DNA of 64,000 nucleotides from positions 5,864,119 through 5,928,118 of the forward strand of contig WMCF01000030.1 in assembly GCA_009792885.1 (NCBI GenBank), given 5' to 3'. The notes below the pieces were generated by a model that was not told the origin of the DNA, made no database searches, and saw only the letters and a program-made list of their open reading frames with translations. How positions within the stretch are numbered: the stretch's first letter is position 1; every line of letters starts with the position of its first letter. This DNA comes from Eremophila alpestris peregrina (taxonomy: Eukaryota > Chordata > Aves > Passeriformes > Alaudidae). The position numbers and the translations under genes were made by a program. This document shows, in pieces, positions 11,406 to 23,020 of this stretch.

Positions 11406-12948
11406 TCAAAGACAAGGAGAGAGTTTCTATGAGGCTGATGGTCTGTGATGAATATGGTTCACTCTCTAAATGCAAAATGAATATTTGGGGCACAGGTCTC
11501 AGGAAAACCATCTGTTGTCAGAAATCCATAACTATTGAGGGTTAGAATGATTCTAGAAGGCATTTTCAAAGGTGAAAGCCATGTAATCCAGTGGCCAATA
11601 AAGGTATTGAAAAAATGAACTGGACTTATCTTGCCTGTTCTGTTTCCTCTGCTTCATTGCCCAAAGTTTATTTGCACATAAAAATAACCCTTTTTTTCTT
11701 TTCAGTATCTCTCACTAGCAAGCTTTCTATTCAAAGTTCACCCATCATGAAACTTGCATATCAACCAGAATACCATTATGTTCAATCAGACTATGAACAG
11801 GTTCAGTTCGAACTGAACTGTGAGGTCAGTTAATTTGCAAACAAATGCTAGAATTAAATTTTTCGGGTTTTATGTGCTTTTGGACATTGCTACTATGGTT
11901 ACTAAAACCATATCATGGTCTTTATGGTCTGGAAAATCCAAATTTTGTTTATTATATTAAGCTTGCACTTAAGGCAATCTCTTTGCAGAGAATCAGGCTG
12001 GAGCAGTACCTTGTTAATACCACTGAAGTCTTCATCCCTTTCCCTGACCCCTGTCACAGGTTATCCTGACATTCTTGCAGTCATACCTGTGACTCATCCA
12101 TGTTAATCATTAGTTTCTCGTTTATGTGTGCTCTGTCTTGCACCAGAACTTTTCACCCTTGATCATATTACCACTTAGTAAAGGTGAATCAGTTCAGCAG
12201 GGAGATGTTCAGAAGTTATTTCTTCCTTGCCTTCATCTATTAATTACAGCCTGCCATCTCAGATTTCGTAAGTGACGGCGTGAAAGATCCCAGTCTGCTC
12301 TAGTGCATCCTGAAATAAATTTTACTTCAGCAGCAGTTGAAAAGCTCTCATATGATGTTGGAGCATCAGGAAATAATTTCTCTTGAATTCTATTTAAGAG
12401 GACTTAAACCATTACAGTTCAAATTCTTACTGCATCAAATTTAGACTGATATTCACATCCTCACTTATGACGTCTCAGAAGATGATTAACAAGGAAAATA
12501 GTCTCAAACTATCTTTCATATTTAATGAACTAGATGTGCACACCTGCTCCATTACACTATTATGAAGCCCTATTCTTTGATGAAGACCAGAAACAAGGGA
12601 AATCTAGCTTATTTAAGTGAATGGTGAAAGCAGAATTTCAAAAACAGACTTTCCTCTTTCACTTTAACAAGCTTATTTATGCTCATTACTGTGAACTGTT
12701 ATTTCCTTCAGTAAGTAAAGGATATTTTACAGTTCTATGCCAAACTAGAATATTGATGGAACGAATTGTAGACTGAACATAACAATACCTACACTTCTTT
12801 CTTGGATACATTTCTATCTCTTCTTTCTTAAGAAGATAGTAAGTACAATTACTGTTTGCCTTTTACCAAAGTTGAATAAAATGGTAGAAGTCAAGTTCAG
12901 ATACAAAAAGTCAGAGACCCAAATCACTGGATGTTGATAAGCACCTAT
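11406..12948. other. AT-rich stretch without recognised genes
   Basis: No convincing coding frame or repeat. It contains an 18-bp perfect palindrome at 11801-11818. Confidence 0.5.
11801..11818. repeat. 18-bp perfect palindrome
   Basis: GTTCAGTTCGAACTGAAC equals its own reverse complement with no loop. It could be a dimeric transcription-factor site or a cruciform-prone spot. About 0.2 such perfect 18-mers are expected by chance in 64 kb of uniform composition, so coincidence is plausible. Confidence 0.9.
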
Positions 12949-13411
12949 TGTGGTTTGACTGCAGTCAAAAATTAATCCTCACAGAGCTGCTCACTCACCC
13001 TCCCCCACTGGGACTGCAGAGAAAATCAGAAGGGTAAAAGTGAGAAGACTCGTGGGTTGAAATAAAAATCACACATAATGGTGACTTAGGAAGACAGATA
13101 CCATCACTCCAAATGTTGCCTCCTTCCTCCTTCTTCTCCCAGCTTTGTTTGCTGAGCATGAGGCCATATGATGTGGGATAGCCCTCGGATCAGTTGGGGC
13201 CAGCTGTCCCTGTCCCTGCTGTGTTCCCCCCTAACTCATTGTGCATCCCCAGCCTGTGCTGGAGGGCTGAGGTGAGAAGCAGAAATGTCCTTGGCTCAGT
13301 GTAAACACTGGTTAGTATTTGTTAAAGCATCCCTGTGTTGTCAACACTGTTTCCTACACTGTCCAAAATACAGACCCATAGACCCATTTCATCCCAGCCA
13401 AAACCAGCTCA
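12949..13411 (-). mobile_element. Solo ERVL-type avian LTR
   Basis: It opens with TGTGGTTTGACTGCAG and ends near CCAAAACCAGCTCA. In between it carries AAAAGTGAGAAGACTCGTGG, GTTGAAATAAAAATCAC, CCATCACTCCAAATGTTGCC, CCCAGCTTTGTTTGCTGAGC and GATCAGTTGGGGCCAGCTGT, the canonical word order of this avian LTR family. Transcription of the family would run on the minus strand. It belongs to the same family as 4356-4995 but is shorter and closer to the usual length. No internal retroviral DNA adjoins it and no clean target duplication is visible. Confidence 0.85.
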
Positions 13412-16400
13412 CCACTACCTACCCTTGCAGATCTACCTTAGATTAACCACAGCACAGCAGATCATGTATTTGTATCTTAACCAGCAGAACCACTCTGCTG
13501 ATTTTTGCTACCACTGCTTTCCTTGGAACCCTGAAAACTATGTGCAGGTATTGCAGAAGAGAAAATACCTGCATTAAGTTAAAAAGTATGAAGAACAGAA
13601 AATTATAGAAATAAGTGTGTAAGTATACCTGAAATTAAAGAATTAAATTAAAGAAAAACAAAGCAAAAATCTTTCAAGAAAACATCAAGTGAAGCTAGTA
13701 ACCAATGGCACACTTTTCAAAGGGAACATCTAGCTTTGGTTTTTTCTTTCATTTTTTTTCCCAAGTCATAGATGGACAATTCCTTATCAAAATAAATCTT
13801 TGCTTAAAGTAGCAGGCATAATAGTGTGGTCTTTAAAAGCAAATTGGATACTGCTCTACTGACAACTTTAATTTTCATTCACATGTTGTGCTAGCAGTCA
13901 ATGACTGATTACTTTATTAAGAATATATCAGTGTAATCAGGTAAAAATATTGAAAACCTGAAAAATAGAAAAAATATATTAGACAGTTGCTCAGCTGCTA
14001 TATTTGCTAAATTATGAATTAGGCTTAGCCAGAACTTAAATCTTTTCAGTATCACCTGATTTTCCATTACTTAAATAACATATCATGAAATCTAGCTCAA
14101 TGGTTGTTTGATTTGCTTTTTATCACTCTCTTGAAATATTTGAATTTTACATCGTCTCATTAAAAAAAAAAATAAGGCAATTTAAACCCAGCAATTATTT
14201 AATTCATTTTTGAGTTTGTTATTCAGTCCAAGAAGGACTGGATAAAGGACTCAACCTTGGGTTTTACAAAAAGCTCTTGTAGTTTTAATTAATTTAATAT
14301 TTGCAATCTCCACTTACTTTTGTGCTTGCCTCTGATAACAGGCACTTTCCCTGAGCCAATCAGAAGATTTATCACCTTTAGTCACAATGCCTGTTAATAT
14401 TTCTATTTTATTATGTATTAAACAGAACAGCAAAATTTTGTCTAGTGACATAATACTAAGTATTAAGTCAAGAATGATTCCAGGGCAGTTAAACCAAGCA
14501 TGATGACAAATGATGAAGAAATAACAAAATCTCAGCTATGAGGGGTTGAGAAGTCACAAGTAGTTGATGATTTCATCACCTTTTTTTGCCCCAAACATTT
14601 GTGCCCAGAACCAGCATGAATACCACCTGCACCTTGCTAGAAATGGGTGATACTGCATAGTGTTGTTGTTTATAATTTTCTGTCTTTGGTCTTGGAAATA
14701 TTTTGTTGCAACTCCCAGAGTCTACAAATGTTGCCTTGTGAGCGTCAAAGTGACTTTGTAATATGAAAAACATATGCTGCTAATCTCAGGAATGTCAGTG
14801 ATGAATGCCTGTAGACCTGGAAAGCTGCAAAGGAACAACAAGCACATTATCATGAGGGGATAACTGTTCTCTCAGTTAAATGTTCTCTCAGTTGAAATGC
14901 CTTATGTAAAACAATCAATATCTTGTTAAACAAACCTATTTTTCTCAATTGTTCTCTCTCATTTTTGTGTATACACAGAGAGAGGATTAATTCACATAAA
15001 CTCAGTCTAATGTAAATTATTTTCTCTGTTTTCTATTCCTTGGTATTTTACCCAAACCAAAATCAGGTTTCCAAACTGCGTAATAGAATATAGCTTTGCT
15101 TAATGATACAATAACCATAGCTTTTTAAAAAATTGTTTTCATATTTTTTTTAACCTTAGGCAGGTTAAAAATAATGTGTTTTTAAAAGCATTTGCAAAAA
15201 AATTTATTGCTGTTAAATTGTTTTCTAAAGATATCTTGATGCTATTTTGATTTCCCATTAAATGATTTTCATTTTTTAGACAATTTTACATTCATTACAA
15301 TAAATTTATGAATTAATAGACATGACTCAACAGTGCTTCAGCATCCTTTCAATGTTAAAGAGGTTTATTAAGTTCCTGGCAAAGACACATCACATTGAAG
15401 TAAATCAGACTTTATCAATTCAAATTTTCACCTCACTGGCTTCTTGAAAAGGGGACAGACAAGGGGAAATTCTTTTCTATGACTTTTCAGTCAATTCTCT
15501 CTAGGCAATGTAGGATAAAAATCAAAATACTTTATTATAAAACTTCTAAAAATAATGGGTTTTATTAATATAATTAATATATACTTTAACAACCTTTGCA
15601 GGGCAATGGGAGAAACACTGCTTTGTCTTATGTTAATATGTGATTCTGCATTACATACTTCAAACTAATTAAGATCTGTAACTACCCAAAACTTAGTAGA
15701 AGCGACTTCAAATTTAAAACTTTAAATTGTTGGTGGTAATTTCTGGTTTCTGTAACAGTGCTATCTGGACATTATTCTTTTCACAAACAACAAAAGTACC
15801 TTTACATTAGATCATAATTACTCTAATTTTCTAAAATGCTGTGAGTATCAAACACCTTAATACTATGAATGTTATTTACTCAAAACCCAAATAGTCATGT
15901 TTCCATCCTCCTGTTTATAAATGCTGTATTCTTATTCCTTTATGAAATATTTGGGGTTTTATTTCTCTAATTGGTGACACTTGCAACATTTCAAACAAAA
16001 CCAAAAAGGCCAGCCTATATGGAATTTTGGGATGCAAGAAAACAGGGTGATTTAATTATTTTTCATCAAATGCCATGAAATATAACTCTCCCGGTGCATA
16101 AAGAATGATATGACTAAAGTATTTTTTACTGTTTAAGAGGTGGCAATATAGCAACAGGTAACAGCAGTGTTTCAGAAAAGTTATGAAACATTCTATTGCT
16201 GAAAAACATTGAAAAACAAATATTACCTAAATTTCACATGCTACTTGCACAGTTTATATGCTGCTACTGTACTCCACAACCGAGAACTTACAGGATTTTA
16301 TACTAAATTAGATTTTTTTAATCTGCTTGCTCTTACCCAGCTGCCAGAACACCTTATTTTTATACCCTCTGAATCTATATATATCCAATAAAAGAACCTT

Positions 16401-19400
16401 TTATATATAAATCCTCCTTCAAATAGAATATTTTGGTAACACTGCACTTTCTTGAGTACAAAATGATCACTTTATGGGTTTAAAATCCATCAGAAGTCAT
16501 ATTTTATTTAGAACAAAACCAGTGCTTGTGCCAGTGAATCCATGCAGACTGGAAAAACAGGGACAGGATGTCCCACTGTAAGTACTCCATGCCAATTGGC
16601 TTGTTGTAGTCTCTTTTCCCATAAAGGCTGAAGAATGACAGTTATAGGTTATCAGTCTCACATCCTTTTCCTTCATAAATGACTATTGGTGACATATTTC
16701 ATTCTTCTGAGTAAGAAACTCAGTACAAATTATAATGAGAAACTTCTGTATCCATGATTAGACAGCATGCTTAGTCATTATTCTTTTCTTTCTCAAGAAA
16801 GATAAGGGTTTTTCTCAGTAAATTTCATCCTTTCAGAAAATAAAATTCTAATAAGTGAAATCAGAAAAATTCAGAAAAATCTTTAACCCCTCTTTCCAAA
16901 ATATTTTTCTTTCATAAAATCTTTTTGAAAAAAAAATACTTGTGAAAGTAATTCTACAAGATTTATTTTCTTTCCAAAATATGAGGTAAAAAGAGTCTTC
17001 TGAAATGAAGATACACATAAATATTCATAAAAAGAAAGAGTTAAGGATTTTTTTTGTAAATAATATTTTTTAAAGTCTTAGGTTTTGGAGTTCTCTTGTA
17101 TTTGATTAAATAGATTTTGTTCATCTTTGAACTTTATGTGAAAATTCCTCTGACTTTTCCTCAGTTTAATAGTGTTTCTCTCATTGAAATTACTGCCTTA
17201 GGCTTGCACTCTATATTCTCTACTCTTATTTTTAATATTTTCTCCTCTTTATTTATTCTTTCTATGCATGAGAATCGGGTCATTAAAATGTTTAAATCAT
17301 TTTTATCTGAAATTCCAGTTAAGGAATTATCTCCAAGGTAAAATACAAACTTGATATAAATATGAACCTTTCTTGTTTATTTTTACTGTGCTGCTTATTC
17401 CTTTCAAACAATAGTTATGTCTTTCTGACTACACAAATGAGATGTCATTTCATTACATGTCAGAATACTTGGGAGAGAAGAGAGAAACATGCAATTGAAT
17501 TTTGTGTGCTTGCTTACTACACTTGGGCCAAGATCCATATAAAATAATCAAAGATGGTCTAGCTGTAAAAACCAGAATGAGGTTCAGGATGGACTGAAAT
17601 GATATAAAAAATCCAATTATCACCTTACCAGATTTAAGGCAGTGAAACTAACTTTGCAATATCAGCTCTTGGCTTTAACATATATAGAATTTGTGTGCTT
17701 ATATTGTTTGATCTAACCTAGCAGAAATTTGGTAAGACTGAAAAACATTGCTTTTAAGGAAAACTTTGCAAAGATACAGGAAAAGTTGAAAGATGGTAAT
17801 TACACACTTTGCAACCCATGTTCCCTCATTTCTTTCTATGGGTAAAGAATGTGATCCTTGTTAAATCTCCATTAGAATAACTGACATTTGCTGTAAATTT
17901 TTTTTTTCCTTTTCTTTATCTAGCACTGATAGGGAGTATACTGACTTAATTGCTCTGGACTTTTCATAGTCACTTTTCCAAAGAGTACTTGAGTGTACTT
18001 GAGTGTAAATAAAACTCCTCATAATTGCTGATCTGCCCTTATGGTAGAAGTTGTGTAAATGAGATTAAGTCTGCATACAAGCCCCCACTGATGGCTGGAG
18101 GACAGTCTTAGGAGTTCATTAATGAACTTGTTTCCTTTTGGAAAAAGGAGGGGAACCTCTTTGGTTACAGCTGAAAATTACATCTTATTCATGGTGCAGC
18201 TGCACACACAGCATAAGGTGATCTGCAGGTACCTTCCTGGGTCTGATGTGGCACCATGAGAGGTCAGTAAAATACATTCCAGGGACTATGAATGACACAA
18301 GCCTGTAATATGTTACTTGGGAATTGAGTTTCCCATTCAGACAAGTATTCAAAGTATCTGTTTTTCCACCAGTTCTGATTCTCTCAAGAGCTGAATACAC
18401 ATCATGCCTTTTCCAATGTTTTTGTCAGACTGTCAGATTACATTACCCAATGAAAAATTGACTCGTCTGGTGTAAAACCAGTAAGTGACAGAATAATTCC
18501 AGCTCTGTGTTGTAAGATGGGAACTCTACAGAGCAGGTCAGAAACCTGATCACATTAGGAAATTCACTGAAGGGCTTTCAAATTAAGCTTTTCAAATGCC
18601 ATAACCTGATGTCAATTTAGAAGACCAGGTTTAATATAGATGAAAATATTTTTACTTTTGCTCAGCTCTTTTAACTCAAGAACAGATACTGTGGTATGGC
18701 TTATTTTTTAACTTGGCATAGTTCTGAAAATATAGATGTGAACTGTGGTGCTGAGTTGCACCAATAGCTGTGTTTATGCTCAGACACTTGAGAGCATTGC
18801 ACAAGATCGTTTCTTATGTTTAAAAATTACCAAAAAAACATGTTTGGGCATATCAGGAACATCAGAACTGGAAAGGGTCAGCTTCCATCTCTGTGGTTCA
18901 GGTGAATATCTTCATTAGAGTTGTTAGTTATAATGTCAGATACAAACATGCCTCTGAGAGGTTGTATGAGTCCTGAGAGTTCAATGTAGTGTGCTTATCT
19001 ATACAGATGGATAACACTTGAATTTGTATCTTTTTCCTATGGAAATTTCTAATTCATCAGTTTGGCAGAATGAACGTTCTGTGCTGGGGTCTGTTTCTCA
19101 CTAACTTCTCTTTCATGAGATAAGAAGAAAATATATTGGCAAGATTATTGCTTAATATGTTCTCTCAGTTAAGTTAAATGTTTGGTGTTCTGCTATTTCA
19201 GCCATCAATGTCCTCTGAGTGAGCTTGATTGTCCTTTCAGACAGCTCTGGGTATGTCAGGTGCCTTTCCATAATGGATAAAAATGTATGAACTACTTTCA
19301 GCAAAGGGGCAAGGCAAATATAGTACTTTCTGACAAGCCATGACAATGCACAACATATCATCTGTTCCTTATGCTCAAGTCAAAATCTGCATCCCTACAG

Positions 19401-22400
19401 AGAGGCAAGTCAGACACCTGGCAATAGCTGCCTGTGTGCAAGACATTTGGTATATATTCTGTGATATAAAACACTTTAGTAGTGGAAGAAGAATGACTTA
19501 TCATATAATTATTGTAGACTAGAATATATGGAGACATAGCTGGTAGTTTGACTGTGTGCAGCCATGGCAATTTGCATTATTGTTAAAGTTGGTTTTGTAT
19601 CAGTGAAGACTGTATTAACTATTCCATAGTGATTGCTTATGTATGAGCTTTGCTGTGCTAATATAAAGTGATCACCACATTAGGACTAAAATAAAAAAAA
19701 AAATTCTCACAGTTTTGAATAGTGTATAAAAATTTTTGAAAGCTAGATTGCTTGTCAGAATTCTACATGAATGGATTAATCCTAAAAGCCACAGTTAAGA
19801 TTTATTTTATTTTTTCGAGTTCTTATTGACTAAAAATATCTATTTTTTTCATATAATTGGTACTTTTAAAGTAATGCTGCATGTGAATTTGAAAAACAGG
19901 TTGTCTCCTGTACAAAACCAGAAAATATATATATATATAAGTAAAAATCAATAGAACCTTTTCAGAAACTAAAAAATATGAATACTTGTAATGAATATTG
20001 ATCATTTTTGTTTTCTGCACTCTTTGTGAAACTATTCAGAAGAAAACTGAAAAAATTTACATAAGACTAAACTTTTTTGAAAGCTACTTTTTAAATTACA
20101 TCTGAACAGATATGCTATTTGATGTTTTTTATAATCTTCATTGACTTTATATTTAAGGGTCCTAAGCCTTTCAGGATTCAGGAGAGAACTAACATTTTGG
20201 TGTATTTTGGTGAACCATGCTTGCATTATTTTCCAAGAAATGAAATTAGTTTATATTGAAGTAGCTTATTTTAACTAACTGGAAAGAGATTTATTTGGCT
20301 TTTCCTCTTTCTTCTGAAAAAAAAAAAATCCACCAATTTACAAACATTTAAATCAGTTCTAGAAGATCAGAAAAAAAGACAAGAAATTAATTACATAGCC
20401 CTAAAGAATATTTCTGGTATACTTTTAATTTTTTCTTAAATACAGAGTTCAATTCTTGAAAATAAGGTGTAAATAGTAAAAGTTATACTGGAGATACTTC
20501 AGAAGGATTTGAAAAGTCTTTAGAATGTACTGTTTTGATATGATACTCTATTTTTTCACCTACCATGCAACCTAACTGCATTTAGTCCCATCAGTCTACA
20601 CGTCTGCTATAATAATACATTTCAGAAGGAATACAAGCTGTCCACTCTATTTTTCATCTATTTTTAATACTGTAAAAAAGTGGAATAAAAATTACAATGG
20701 AAAGTATTTTGAAATTGTGTTTTAGAATACAGTTTTCCTATGCTAAGAGGTAGTCTTCCACCCCACCTTATTAATTCCATTTTGCTTTTTAAGGAACATA
20801 ACCATGCTCCTCCTTTTATGTTTTTCAAATCTCTTGAAGTACCTACAACAAAAAAATTGCAGATGATCTTATGGGCTGTGCTCTGGCTCAGATCCTCAGA
20901 TCAGATGCTAACAGCTTCACTTGAGCAAAATCTTTTCCCATTTATTTCCACTTCTGTGATTAATATCTATTCTTTACTTGCTTTATTAAGTCTGATCAGA
21001 TTTGAACTCAAAGCTTGTCATTCTTTTCTAGGTGGCTTCTGAAAGGCTTATTGATGCATTTATCTTGTGAGCGATAAAATGTTTGCCTCCTTTTTTATAA
21101 GGGTAATTGCCCAGATGTTCCAATCTGGCTGCTCTTCAAAACATTAAGAGTGACCTCTGGTTCAAGGAGGAAATGCAGGCTATAAGCAGGAAGATAGAGT
21201 TTTAATTAGTGTATCTATAGCTCCAGCCACAAGATCAATAATTAAATCAGTCTGGTCCAATTACTATTTCGATCAGATTCAGATTTTATAGTTTGCTGTG
21301 TAATAATGAAACCATCTTCCTTTAAGCATCTAAATAGCATCTTATAAGCACAATCCTGTGTTCAATGTGCTGTGAGAGAGCACTAGAAATGTTGTTAAAT
21401 GCTTGGTGTTGTACAAGAGGATGAAAAGGGCAGTGCTTGACAACATCTGAGTCTTTTAGAGGTTACATTACTGTTTGCCAAGGTTGAGTTTAGGTGGGAA
21501 AACAACACCACCACCAGCATCACATTGTCCAGCCATACGTATCCAGGAAATACTCATCAGGATGGGATCTTTATAGCTGCACAGTGATTTCTGTCAAAAT
21601 ATTTCTATAGTAACTCACATACATGTGCACCTGTACACACACACACATCTGATTGTCGGGGTGTAAAATCCCTCTAAGCCTCATCCACACAGGCCCAGGA
21701 GTCCTCAGAGATGTGAGGTCTGAATTAGAGCCTTAAAAGAAACAAAAATACATAAATCCACACTGACATGAGGTAGAAGTGCAAGTTAAGTTTTAAATAA
21801 GTAGAGGATTTTTTAAGTGCTGAAACAGTTTGTGAGTAAAAGACCCAAAGCCTAGTTTAAAGTTCAGCAGCTTGACCTTTTGCCAAGATAGTTAAATTCT
21901 AGACATAATCAAAACAATGCAACTTTGCTGAGCATTGTTAGATGGAACAGATAGTATTATAAACACAAAATTTGTGTAAGGATTATGATTACTTTCACAC
22001 ATCAAACTTGTTCCATATAAAAATCACCATCTCAACATTATTGCAAGGCCTTTTGAGGACTATTTGATGCCATTATGTTGAAATCCACCATATTTTTGAG
22101 AGGAAACATTAAAAAAAGAAAGCCAAAACAAGAAACCTCACAAAGAGGAAATGTAAAGTCAGGGAGAAACATATTTGCATAATGCTTCATTTGTCAACAG
22201 TCCCTTAAAGACTTTTCCTGTACTGAACTCAGTATTTCTGTTGAATAAGAAATAGATCTCTTCCTACAGGTCAAAACAATTGGTTTGAAGGAAGTAGGAA
22301 TTAGTACAAGATCAGCAAGTTTTCTTAACAGTGACATGTTTTGCTTGATGATGTTGCAGATATATTTCTTTAGCATACTATTTTTTAAATATAAATAATT

Positions 22401-22484
22401 TAAATATGAGTGTCAGAATGAGATGAAATATAGTGACAATAGAGGAAAAACAAAAATTGGGCTTCTTAGCAGTTTGATTTTATC
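13412..22484. other. Long AT-rich gene-free stretch
   Basis: Nine kilobases with no CR1, LTR or coding exon that I can recognise. The longest frame (100 codons at 20740-21042) has no familiar motif. Short structures include a palindrome at 18114-18127, a (TA)n run at 19925-19940 and a (CA)n run at 21633-21647. The 21060-21400 part looks compositionally complex and rich in TAATTA-type words, as conserved non-coding elements often are. Confidence 0.5.
18114..18127. promoter_or_regulatory. Palindromic homeodomain-type motif
   Basis: GTTCATTAATGAAC is a 14-bp perfect palindrome resembling paired homeodomain or HNF1-like sites (GTTAAT-N-ATTAAC). Only the motif supports a regulatory role; no gene lies nearby in this window. 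Confidence 0.25.
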
Positions 22485-22777
22485 ACATGAAGGCTTTATT
22501 CCCCAACTTGCAGGCAAACCCCCATGCTGTTTCAAGGACACCTATTGCTTTAAGCCAAACAGATATTTTCCATAGAAGGAAAAAGGGTTTCAGCTTTACC
22601 TTATGTCTTAAAAAGAAAAGCCCTAGAAGTTTTGTTGCTCTCCTGGCAGCCATTGGCTTAATACTAAGACAAAAACACAGATAGGTCTCTTGTCCCTCAG
22701 AAATGTCCCCATTCTCTATTGGGCAGTTTGCCAAACACCCCACATAAACCATTCTGTATAGAAGGGAGAACACAGAG
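22485..22777 (-). other. Unassigned repeat-like block with minus-strand poly(A) signal
   Basis: The region is GC-richer than its surroundings. On the minus strand it ends with GGGGAATAAAGCCTTCA, a good AATAAA context near 22496-22501, after a 96-codon open frame without recognisable motifs. This could be the R/U5 side of an ERV LTR on the minus strand, with the duplicated block at 22778-23020 as its U3, or a retrotransposed 3' end. Both readings are tentative. Confidence 0.3.
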
Positions 22778-23020
22778 CTTTTTGGGGCTTCTTGGGGTGC
22801 TGTAGCAAGGTGGAATGTTTTCAGGTACCTGTGCTTGGTTTCTATTTTGTTGTTTTATTGTTTATTATTTTATAAGTTTATTAAGTCTTTTGCTTTACAA
22901 AACTTTTTGGGGCTTCTTGGCGTGCTGTAGCAAGGTGGAATGTTTTCAGGTACCTGTGCTTGGTTTCTATTTTGTTGTTTTATTGTTTATTATTTTATAA
23001 GTTTATTTTGCTTTACAAAA
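22778..23020. repeat. Near-identical tandem duplication of about 125 bp
   Basis: Copy one spans 22778-22902 (125 bp) and copy two 22903-23020 (118 bp). They start at CTTTTTGGGGCTTCTTGG and end at TTTTGCTTTACAAAA. By eye they differ by one substitution (GGGGTG versus GGCGTG) and a 7-base indel after AAGTTTATT. Such identity implies a very recent duplication, a U3-type tandem repeat in an LTR, or an assembly artefact. Confidence 0.95.

Noticed and set aside
14868..14900. Short direct repeat of TTCTCTCAGTT
   Set aside because: Two copies about 17 bases apart in AT-rich DNA; too short to matter.
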